From DATFWC01 sp045801465 (lineage in GTDB: Bacteria; Pseudomonadota; Alphaproteobacteria; Rhizobiales; Xanthobacteraceae): a stretch of DNA of 12,195 nt. The position numbers and the translations under genes are program-made. Location of the stretch: assembly GCA_045801465.1 (NCBI GenBank), contig JBJMSU010000192.1, positions 1-12,195 of the forward strand. The letters are read 5' to 3'. Positions 6,908-12,195 of the stretch are shown piece after piece. The first letter of the stretch is position 1. Every line of letters begins with the position of its first letter. The notes under the pieces are model-generated. The model was not told the origin of the DNA. It searched no databases and worked only from the letters and a program-made list of their open reading frames with translations.

Positions 6908-7201
6908 CTACGCGACCCCCTCGACGATGCGGAGATCGCGGTCGGCGGCCTTGCCGAGCACTTTCAGCGCCGCCTGATATCCTTCACTGTCGTGAGCGGC
7001 GACGGCGCGGTCCACGCTGTCGAACTCGATGATGACCACGCGCTGGGTGAGCCCCGCCTCGTAGGCCTTGGCGGCGGTGCCGCGGGCGAGAAAACGTCCG
7101 CCGGCCGCCGTGATGGCCGGCGCAGCGAGCTTCGCGTACTCAGCCAATGCATCCGGATTGGAAATCGAACGATAACATGCCACCCAATACGCCTTCGCCA
7201 T
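6908..7201 (-). CDS. DUF1330 family small protein
   Basis: A 97-residue cytoplasmic protein of typical length for DUF1330, a dimeric alpha/beta-barrel (ferredoxin-like) fold. The sequence starts AYWVACYRSISNPDALAEYAKLAAPAI, then GGRFLARG and QRVVIIEFDSVDRAVAAHDSEGYQAAL, which together match the family's pattern. No enzymatic role is established for the family; related folds act as small monooxygenases or isomerases. GGAGA lies a few bases before the ATG. It sits between the thioredoxin-like gene (16 bp) and the LLM gene (5 bp) in one probable operon, so a link to a flavin-dependent oxidation step is reasonable but unproven. Confidence 0.85.
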   Translation of the reverse strand: MAKAYWVACYRSISNPDALAEYAKLAAPAITAAGGRFLARGTAAKAYEAGLTQRVVIIEFDSVDRAVAAHDSEGYQAALKVLGKAADRDLRIVEGVA

Positions 7202-7217
7202 TGTCGTCTCCGTTGCT

Positions 7218-7763
7218 TCACTGTCGCCACTTGATCGAGCAGCCCATGCTGGGCATCTGCTCGGCCGGGCCGCGCCCGGTTTCCGCCACCTGCTTCATCG
7301 CCTCGTACAGCTCCCGCCGCGCGCCCGGCACGAGCGTGGTGCGCGAGGCGTCGAGCCGGCCGCGATATTGCAGCCCGTCGGCCGCATTGAAGCCGAAGAA
7401 GTCCGGCGTGCACTGCGCCGCATAGACGCGCGCCACGTCCTGCGTCTCGTCGATCACGTAGGGAAAGGTGAAGCCGTGCTTGGCGGCAAACGCCTTCATG
7501 TTGTCGAAAGAATCCTCGCCATAGGTGCGCGTGTCGTTCGGCATGATGGCGACCGTGCCGATGCCGAGCTCGTGCAGCGCTTTGGCCTCGTCGACGAGCC
7601 GGCCGATCACCGCCTTCACGTAGGGGCAGTGATTGTAGATGAAGGCGACCAGCGTCCCCTTGTCCCCGCGCACATCGGCGAGCGACCATGTCTTGCCGTC
7701 AACCCCCTTGAGCGCGAAGTCGCGCGCGATCCAGCCGAAGTCGCAGATGCCAGTGAGGGCCAT
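7218..7763 (-). CDS. Thioredoxin-fold protein (AhpC/TSA-like) with single-Cys CPYV site
   Basis: A 181-residue protein of the redoxin/thioredoxin fold with no signal peptide. The region corresponding to the thioredoxin CxxC reads NHCPYVK (44-50), so only Cys46 is present there. A second conserved spot is QCTPDFFGF (117-125), containing Cys118 and the probable cis-proline Pro120. A third is the C-terminal PSMGCSIKW (171-179) with Cys175. This arrangement is typical of cytoplasmic 'thioredoxin family proteins' close to AhpC/TSA peroxiredoxins, in which Cys46 would be the reactive residue and Cys118 or Cys175 could resolve it. Substrate unknown. The gene starts 9 bp after the helicase stop and ends 16 bp before DUF1330, inside one leftward operon. 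An AGGA motif precedes the ATG. Confidence 0.85.
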   Translation of the reverse strand: MALTGICDFGWIARDFALKGVDGKTWSLADVRGDKGTLVAFIYNHCPYVKAVIGRLVDEAKALHELGIGTVAIMPNDTRTYGEDSFDNMKAFAAKHGFTFPYVIDETQDVARVYAAQCTPDFFGFNAADGLQYRGRLDASRTTLVPGARRELYEAMKQVAETGRGPAEQMPSMGCSIKWRQ

Positions 7764-7772
7764 CGTCCAATC

Positions 7773-8918
7773 CTACACGACGAGCGTCAGACGTTTTGCC
7801 GCGCGGGTGACCCCCGTGTAAAGCCAGCGCTCACGGCTTTCCGCAAAGGCGAACGATTCGTCGAACAGCGCGACGTCGTCCCACTGCGAGCCTTGCGCCT
7901 TGTGTACCGTGAGCACGTAACCGAAGTCGAATTCCTGGTAGCGCTTGCGGTCGTCCCAGGCAATCTCCTCGAGCCCGCCGGTGAAGCACTCGGAGCGCGC
8001 GCGAACCTTCAAAGGATTTCCTTTCGGGTCGTCTTCGGGAATGAGCCGCATGCCGAGAATCTTCCGGCGCAGGCGCGGCCGCTCGTGCACCAACCATAGC
8101 CCGCCGTTGAGCAGGCCCTTGGATTTGTTGTTGCGCAGGCAGACGAGCTTGTCGCCCTGCATCGGCAGCGGGTCGGGAAAGCCGCGCCGCTCGCGCATGC
8201 GCTGATTGTAGGCACGCCGGGTGGCATTGCGGCCGACCAGAATCTGATCGGCGTTGAGCACCCGCTGCGGGTCGAGGGCGGAGCGGCTCACGATCATGGT
8301 CTCGCCGTAGGTGCCGGGATCGAGCCGCTTGCCGGCACGGATATCCATCGAAATCCGCACGATCGGATCGTCCTGGGCCTGCCGGTGCACCTCGGTCAGC
8401 ATGGCGTCGGGCGGAGCGTCGGTGAAGAAGCCGCCGCCCGCGACCGGCGGGAGCTGCGCCGGGTCGCCCAGCACCAGGAGCGGCACATTGAACGACATGA
8501 GGTCGCGGCCAAGCTCCGCGTCCACCATGGAGCATTCGTCGATGACGATGAGCTTGGCGTCGCGCACAGGCGCATCGTCCCACAATTCGAAGCTCGGCTC
8601 CTCCTTGCCGCTTTGGAGCGGACGATAGATCAGGCTGTGGATCGTCGAGGCGCCGGCACAGCCTTTGCGGCGCATGACCAGCGCCGCCTTGCCGGTGAAG
8701 GCGGCGAACAGCACCCGGCCTTCGACATCCTTGGCCAGATGCTTGGCGAGCGTCGTCTTTCCCGTGCCGGCATAGCCGAACAGGCGGAAGATGGGCGGCG
8801 TGCCGCGGCGGCCCGGCTTCTGCTTGAGCCACTCCGCAACAGCCTTGAGCGCGGCGTCCTGGTGCGGCGTGAACAAGGGGCTGTGACGGTAAAGAACGAA
8901 GGTCCTTTCCTTTCCCAT
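7773..8918 (-). CDS. RecD/Dda-like superfamily 1 DNA helicase
   Basis: A 381-residue ATP-dependent helicase, compact like phage T4 Dda and much shorter than RecD proper. Motifs in order: I GYAGTGKTT (48-56), Ia FTGKAA (74-79), II DECSM (127-131), III GDPAQLPPV (151-159), an HR pair (178-179), V LTVHKAQGSQW (336-346) and VI YTGVTRA (367-373). All catalytic residues for ATP hydrolysis appear intact. Members unwind DNA 5' to 3' and are thought to help replication or repair. ATG 8918 is the only sensible start, but no strong ribosome-binding site precedes it. It lies 41 bp after the dehydrogenase gene and 9 bp before the thioredoxin-fold gene. The metabolic neighbours give no clue to its task; the arrangement may just be shared transcription. 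Confidence 0.9.
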   Translation of the reverse strand: MGKERTFVLYRHSPLFTPHQDAALKAVAEWLKQKPGRRGTPPIFRLFGYAGTGKTTLAKHLAKDVEGRVLFAAFTGKAALVMRRKGCAGASTIHSLIYRPLQSGKEEPSFELWDDAPVRDAKLIVIDECSMVDAELGRDLMSFNVPLLVLGDPAQLPPVAGGGFFTDAPPDAMLTEVHRQAQDDPIVRISMDIRAGKRLDPGTYGETMIVSRSALDPQRVLNADQILVGRNATRRAYNQRMRERRGFPDPLPMQGDKLVCLRNNKSKGLLNGGLWLVHERPRLRRKILGMRLIPEDDPKGNPLKVRARSECFTGGLEEIAWDDRKRYQEFDFGYVLTVHKAQGSQWDDVALFDESFAFAESRERWLYTGVTRAAKRLTLVV

Positions 8919-8959
8919 TAAGGAACGGATCGAGAACGTAAGTCAATCGACCGGCGCCC

Positions 8960-10039
8960 TCAGCTCGCCGCCGCAGCCTCGACGCCCGGCGTCTCCGGCG
9001 CAAAGCCGAACGCCCGCTCGAACCGCCGCGCGTAGGCCGGCCAGGCGTCCGGATTGATCAGGCGCGGCGGGCGCTGGCCGTCCAGGCAGGCAAGGACCTG
9101 CTCGGCCGCGATGCGTCCCATGGTGCGGCGTGCTTCCGGCGTGAACCCGGCGGTGTGCGGGCTCGCCACCACGTTGTCGAACTGGAGCAGCGGGTGATCC
9201 GGTCCCGGCGGCTCCTTGTCCCAGACGTCGAGGCCGGCGCCGGCGATCCTTTTCTCGCGCAGCGCCGCGCACAGAGCTTGCTCGTCGTGGATGAAGCCGC
9301 GCGCGGTGGTGATGAGATAGGCATGCGGCTGCATCAGCGCGAGCTCGCGCGCGCCGATCATGCCGCGCGTTTCCTCGGTGAGCGGGCAGTTGATGGAGAC
9401 GAAATCGGCGCCGCGCAGGAGGTCGTCGAGCGCAACTTTCGTCGCCCGGCGTGCCGCGATTTCGGCGGCCGAGAGATACGGATCATAGGCGAGCACCTTC
9501 ATGCCGAGCATGCCGCCGCACAGTTCGGCGATCCGCCGCCCGACATTGCCGAGGCCGACGATGCCGATGGTGCGGCCGTGCGTCTCGCAGCCCGGGAAGG
9601 CGTTGCGGTCGCCCAGCGTGCCGCGCCGCAGCGCGCGATCGGTCTCGATGATGCGCTTGGCCAGGCACAGCAGCATGCCGAGCACGTGCTGGGCCACCGC
9701 TTCGCGGTTGCCGCCCGACTGGTTGACGACCAGCACGCCCGCAGCGGTGCAGTCCTTCACCTCCACCGTGTCGTAACCGGCGCCATTGGTCGAAACGATC
9801 AGCAGGTTCGGCATGCCGGCCAAGAGTGCCTTGGTGACGTGGAACTTGGCGGCGAGCTCGTCGCGCGCCGAACCGATCTGGTAGACATGCGCGGCGGCGA
9901 GAATGGGCGCCGCTATGCGGTCGTCGCTGTCGTTCTCGAGCTTGTCGAGCCGCACGTCGGGCCGCTTGGCCAGAATATCGGCATAGCAGCGGTCGGCGAC
10001 ATATTTGACGAAGAAGACGCGCTTGACGGTGTCCGGCAT
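8960..10039 (-). CDS. D-isomer specific 2-hydroxyacid dehydrogenase
   Basis: A 359-residue NAD(P)-dependent dehydrogenase of the D-2-hydroxyacid family (D-3-phosphoglycerate dehydrogenase, glyoxylate reductase and relatives), interconverting a 2-keto acid and a D-2-hydroxy acid in the cytoplasm. The Rossmann motif is GIVGLGNVGRR (159-169), with Asp186 (AYDPY) as the expected NAD-selecting acid. The catalytic triad is visible: Arg247 (TTARGF), Glu276 (DVWDKEPP) and His295 (SPHTAG). There is no C-terminal ACT domain, which argues against standard SerA. The frame stays open to ATG 10123, adding 28 residues. I chose ATG 10039 because AAGGA (10047-10051) is 7 nt upstream and the fold begins there, while a strong hairpin occupies the extension. 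The exact substrate is not deducible. Head gene of the leftward cluster. Confidence 0.9.
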   Translation of the reverse strand: MPDTVKRVFFVKYVADRCYADILAKRPDVRLDKLENDSDDRIAAPILAAAHVYQIGSARDELAAKFHVTKALLAGMPNLLIVSTNGAGYDTVEVKDCTAAGVLVVNQSGGNREAVAQHVLGMLLCLAKRIIETDRALRRGTLGDRNAFPGCETHGRTIGIVGLGNVGRRIAELCGGMLGMKVLAYDPYLSAAEIAARRATKVALDDLLRGADFVSINCPLTEETRGMIGARELALMQPHAYLITTARGFIHDEQALCAALREKRIAGAGLDVWDKEPPGPDHPLLQFDNVVASPHTAGFTPEARRTMGRIAAEQVLACLDGQRPPRLINPDAWPAYARRFERAFGFAPETPGVEAAAAS

Positions 10040-10046
10040 CGGCAAA

Positions 10047-10051
10047 TCCTT
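10047..10051 (-). promoter_or_regulatory. Shine-Dalgarno AAGGA deciding the dehydrogenase start
   Basis: On the minus strand AAGGA stands 7 nt before ATG 10039. The longer in-frame ATG at 10123 has no comparable site, so translation most likely begins at 10039, leaving the upstream hairpin in an untranslated leader. Confidence 0.6.
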
Positions 10052-10064
10052 GTGGGCAACGAGG

Positions 10065-10106
10065 GAAGTTCCTACAGCGCCTGCCGCAGGCTCTTGTAGA
10101 AACTTC
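10065..10106 (-). promoter_or_regulatory. Stem-loop in the dehydrogenase mRNA leader
   Basis: Arms at 10095-10106 and 10065-10076 pair over 12 bp on the minus-strand RNA (GAAGUUUCUACA with UGUAGGAACUUC, one U-G wobble). Between them an 11-nt palindrome, CCTGCGGCAGG, occupies 10080-10090. On the plus-strand RNA the same position would be a C-A mismatch, so the fold suits the leftward transcript. It ends 13 nt before the ribosome-binding site and has no T-run, so it looks more like a leader element than a terminator. Whether it senses anything is unknown. Confidence 0.5.
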
Positions 10107-10154
10107 AAATCGAAAAACGGCACTAGAAATGTAGGCTTGCTACTGCCCCTATGC

Positions 10155-10203
10155 TTCCGAAGGTCGTGTCAGAGGGAGCTTCGATGTAGCACGAACTTCG
10201 GAA
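10155..10203. repeat. Long imperfect inverted repeat (14-bp arms)
   Basis: TTCCGAAG-G-TCGTG (10155-10168) is complementary to CACGA-A-CTTCGGAA (10190-10203) except for one internal mismatch, with a loop of about 21 nt. Thirteen of fourteen positions pair, which is longer than expected by chance locally. It could be a small-RNA hairpin, a transcription stop for either direction, or a remnant of a palindromic repeat. No T-run follows on either strand. Confidence 0.5.
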
Positions 10204-10605
10204 CCGAGGCACTAGCCCATTACCACGATTGCCGATGGCTGTGGTGGGTCGTTTACGACACGGCGTCCAGATCGACGTCGGCTCTGAGCCGCTTGACGAT
10301 GCGCGGCGTTGGTCGGTCATCGCACGCTCCCCTCGGTGCAACAGCGAAATCAGCAATTCGCGAACCATGTTCGCAATCTCTTCGGATTGCAGGCATTGCC
10401 GTCGGTTCGCGCTCTGCCCTCGCGCACAATCCGGCCTGTCGATCCGGTCCATTTGCGCCTGATCGCGCGCTGACGCAGCCGAGAATTAGATCGCATACGA
10501 TCGATTCCCGATTAATACCGGGAAATACAGAGGGGAACTCTCGCGGCGGCTGGACGGCCGGCCAAACGCGCGACCCGGTCGCAGCCGCTCGATCTGGGTC
10601 CATAA

Positions 10606-10620
10606 ACAGATTCAATCTGT
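10606..10620. promoter_or_regulatory. 15-bp palindrome ACAGATTCAATCTGT, candidate operator
   Basis: Two perfect 7-bp half-sites, ACAGATT and AATCTGT, flank one central base, the shape of a dimeric transcription-factor site. It lies 95 bp upstream of the HerA-like start codon, a usual place for promoter control. The AT-rich half-sites stand out from the GC-rich surroundings. The binding protein is unknown. Confidence 0.4.
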
Positions 10621-10702
10621 AGACATCGATTAACCAGATGGAGGGGAAGTGCCTCTAGGGTGTCGCCGCCGGCCGGTCATTTCGCGGCCCGGCACTGTCA
10701 CT

Positions 10703-10712
10703 AAAGGAGAGG
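10703..10712 (+). promoter_or_regulatory. Strong Shine-Dalgarno AAAGGAGAGG for a TTG start
   Basis: AAAGGAGAGG closely matches the anti-Shine-Dalgarno; its AGGAG core ends 6 nt before TTG 10716-10718. The first in-frame ATG is at 10782 and has no such site, so the TTG start is preferred. Confidence 0.65.
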
Positions 10713-10715
10713 CCC

Positions 10716-12195
10716 TTGCAAACCGCGCAATTTTCGACCGCCGCGGCAGACATTTCCGCGCCTGAGCCGCTTGGACGGGTTATGGCCGTCGACGGCACCC
10801 AGGCCACCATCCGCTTGAACATTGCCAGCCGTCCGCGCGCGCCGGAGGATGCGCGGGCGACCGTGGGCAAGTTCATGGTCATCCACACCGCCGTATCGAT
10901 GCTCGTCGGCGTGGTTACCAAAATCTCCACCCCGACGCTGCGGGCCGGCGAGGATGCGGATCACGCATTCGCCCAACTGGATCTGCTCGGCGAGATCAAG
11001 CGGGACGAGAAGCGTACATTCTTTCAACGCGGCATCACCGAGTACCCGATGATCGGCGACAGCGTCGAACTGCTCAAGCGCGACGAGTTGCGGCTGATCT
11101 ACGATATCGCGGGTCCCAACACGATCAACATCGGTTCCCTGCAGCAGGACGCATCGATCGGCGCCTATGTCGACGTCAACGAAATGGTGCGCAAGCACTT
11201 CGCGGTGTTCGGAACGACGGGCGTGGGCAAATCGAGCGGCATTGCGCTCCTGCTGCGGGAGGTCCTGAGCGCGCGGCCGGATCTGCGCATCTTCCTGATC
11301 GATCCGCACAACGAATACGGCAGCTGCTTCGACGAGCGGGCGTACGTGCTCAACCCGCGGAACCTGAAGCTGCCGTTCTGGCTGTTCAATTTCGAGGAAA
11401 TCGTCGACGTGCTGTTCGGTGGCCGCGCCGGCGTGCCCGAGGAGCTCGACGTACTCGCCGAGGTCATTCCGCTCGCCAAGGGCGTCTACACCCAGTACCA
11501 GAACGCCGACCGCATTGGCCTGAAGCGCATCGATCCCAAGCAGATCGGCTACACCGTCGATACGCCGGTGCCTTATCGCCTGGTTGATCTGATGTCGCTG
11601 ATCGACGAGCGCATGGGCAAGCTCGAGAACCGCTCCTCGCGCATCATCTATCACAAGCTGCTCTCCCGCATCGAGGCGGTCCGCAACGACCCGCGCTACG
11701 CCTTCATGTTCGACAACGCCAATGTCGGCGGTGACACCATGGCCGAGGTGATCAGTCATCTGTTTCGCCTGCCGGCCAACGGCAAACCGATGACGGTGAT
11801 GCAGCTCGCCGGCTTCCCGGCCGAGGTCATCGATTCCGTCGTCTCGGTGCTCTGCCGTATGGCCTTCGACTTCGGCCTGTGGAGCGACGGCGTTTCGCCG
11901 ATGCTGTTCGTCTGCGAAGAGGCTCACCGCTACGCCTCCGCCGATCGCAATGTGGGCTTCGGGCCGACCCGCAAGGCGGTGTCGCGCATCGCCAAGGAAG
12001 GCCGCAAATACGGCGTCTATCTCGGCCTCATCACCCAGCGCCCCGCCGAGCTCGACGCCACCATCATCTCCCAGTGCAACACGCTGTTCACGATGCGCCT
12101 TGCCAACGAGCGCGACCAGGCGCTGCTGCGCGCCGCGGTGTCGGATGCGGCCGCGAACCTGCTTTCGTTCGTGCCCTCGCTCGGCACCCGAGAAG
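10716..12195 (+). CDS. HerA/FtsK-type ATPase (DUF87 family), 3' end beyond window
   Basis: The frame is open for 493 codons and runs off the right edge. Residues 1 to about 150 form a beta-rich domain like the HerA HAS barrel (LGRVMAVDGTQATIRLN, then VGKFMVIHTAVSMLVGVVTKI). The P-loop is GTTGVGKSS (166-174). LIDPHNEYG (194-202) is the usual HerA strand after it. Walker B is LFVCEEAHR (397-405), with Glu401/Glu402 in place of the common Asp-Glu. LITQRP (438-443) is the Gln-containing sensor region, followed by SQCNTLFTMRL. Archaeal HerA is a hexameric DNA translocase paired with NurA nuclease in end resection; bacterial relatives work in repair or, with SIR2 or nuclease partners, in phage defence. 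No partner is visible here. This form seems to be a widespread alphaproteobacterial gene, so a housekeeping role is more likely than defence. Confidence 0.87.
   Translation, partial: MQTAQFSTAAADISAPEPLGRVMAVDGTQATIRLNIASRPRAPEDARATVGKFMVIHTAVSMLVGVVTKISTPTLRAGEDADHAFAQLDLLGEIKRDEKRTFFQRGITEYPMIGDSVELLKRDELRLIYDIAGPNTINIGSLQQDASIGAYVDVNEMVRKHFAVFGTTGVGKSSGIALLLREVLSARPDLRIFLIDPHNEYGSCFDERAYVLNPRNLKLPFWLFNFEEIVDVLFGGRAGVPEELDVLAEVIPLAKGVYTQYQNADRIGLKRIDPKQIGYTVDTPVPYRLVDLMSLIDERMGKLENRSSRIIYHKLLSRIEAVRNDPRYAFMFDNANVGGDTMAEVISHLFRLPANGKPMTVMQLAGFPAEVIDSVVSVLCRMAFDFGLWSDGVSPMLFVCEEAHRYASADRNVGFGPTRKAVSRIAKEGRKYGVYLGLITQRPAELDATIISQCNTLFTMRLANERDQALLRAAVSDAAANLLSFVPSLGTRE

Larger units (their letters stand above)
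10107..10715. other. Long divergent intergenic region, no convincing gene, rich in inverted repeats
   Basis: About 600 bp separate the leftward dehydrogenase from the rightward HerA-like gene. Frames here are short and lack the G/C third-position bias of neighbours, and none resembles a known protein. I see no tRNA or mobile element. It holds several inverted repeats: 10155-10203 (14-bp arms, one mismatch), GTCGT/ACGAC around 10248-10259, GATCG/CGATC at 10489-10502, TTCCCG/CGGGAA at 10505-10524, a 13-bp GCGACC-C-GGTCGC at 10570-10582 and a 15-bp palindrome at 10606-10620. It must hold the promoters of both flanking genes, but I could not assign clear -35/-10 boxes. Confidence 0.6.

Noticed and set aside
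6063..6977. Long plus-strand frame of 304 codons
   Set aside because: Antisense to the LLM oxidoreductase with its EHH and DGRIIMGVGRG motifs.
9155..10099. Long plus-strand frame of 314 codons
   Set aside because: Antisense to the dehydrogenase, which has intact Rossmann and catalytic residues.
10123..10320. Minus-strand frame of 65 residues with a good GAGGGGA site 7 nt upstream of its ATG
   Set aside because: Third-position G/C is far lower than in the real genes, the product resembles nothing known, and it runs through the 10155-10203 inverted repeat.
10005..10622. Plus-strand open frame of 205 codons
   Set aside because: It begins inside the dehydrogenase gene on the other strand, crosses several hairpins and has no family-like sequence.
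10701..11927. Long minus-strand frame of 408 codons
   Set aside because: It is antisense to the HerA-like gene; the sense frame has P-loop and Walker B motifs, the antisense is His/Arg/Gln-rich low complexity typical of GC-rich shadows.
1..12195. CRISPR array, tRNA/rRNA, insertion sequence or prophage
   Set aside because: Reading both strands showed no regularly spaced direct repeats, no clover-leaf tRNA signature, and no transposase, integrase or phage structural motif.
10716..12195. HerA-based phage-defence system
   Set aside because: No SIR2, nuclease or other effector is visible, and the gene resembles a common alphaproteobacterial single gene; the right-hand neighbour is outside the window, so it stays only a question.

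Overview
The window is a GC-rich chromosomal segment with strong G/C preference at third codon positions. The gene families fit an alphaproteobacterium of the order Hyphomicrobiales (Rhizobiales), most likely near the Bradyrhizobium/Nitrobacteraceae or Xanthobacteraceae group. They include a long-tailed IF-1 next to a DEAD-box helicase, the alphaproteobacterial HerA-like ATPase and a short RecD/Dda-like helicase. The intergenic GTCAT..CCGGGCTTG..CCCGG palindromes point the same way. This placement is inferred from families and composition, not from a search.

Layout, left to right. Bases 1-224 (+) are the 3' end of a probable lytic transglycosylase, followed by a double-hairpin repeat (241-330). 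Bases 460-2915 (+) are a two-gene unit: an MFS transporter that overlaps by 4 bp with a luciferase-like (LLM) flavin oxidoreductase. At 2983-3303 (+) is a ribbon-helix-helix antitoxin-like gene with no visible toxin. Bases 3546-5193 (+) hold a DEAD-box RNA helicase with a TTG start, then infA 16 bp downstream; together they form an RNA-remodelling/translation-initiation unit behind a structured leader. At 5370-5630 (+) is a small secreted four-cysteine protein, followed by a second copy of the palindromic repeat (5650-5740), which separates it from convergent genes.

Bases 5760-10039 (-) are five genes all transcribed leftwards: D-2-hydroxyacid dehydrogenase, RecD/Dda-like helicase, thioredoxin-fold protein, DUF1330 protein and a second LLM oxidoreductase. 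Gaps are 41, 9, 16 and 5 bp, so the last four are very probably one operon and all five may be. The 676-bp divergent region 10040-10715 has no convincing gene but is rich in inverted repeats, including a 12-bp stem in the dehydrogenase leader and a 15-bp operator-like palindrome upstream of the next gene. Bases 10716-12195 (+) are a HerA/FtsK-type ATPase that runs off the right edge.

Most of the window is ordinary housekeeping and accessory metabolism. I see no CRISPR array, tRNA, rRNA, insertion sequence, prophage or recognisable new defence system. The points most worth following are the palindrome-rich divergent region, the orphan antitoxin, the helicase/IF-1 pair, and whether the truncated HerA gene has a nuclease partner beyond the window.
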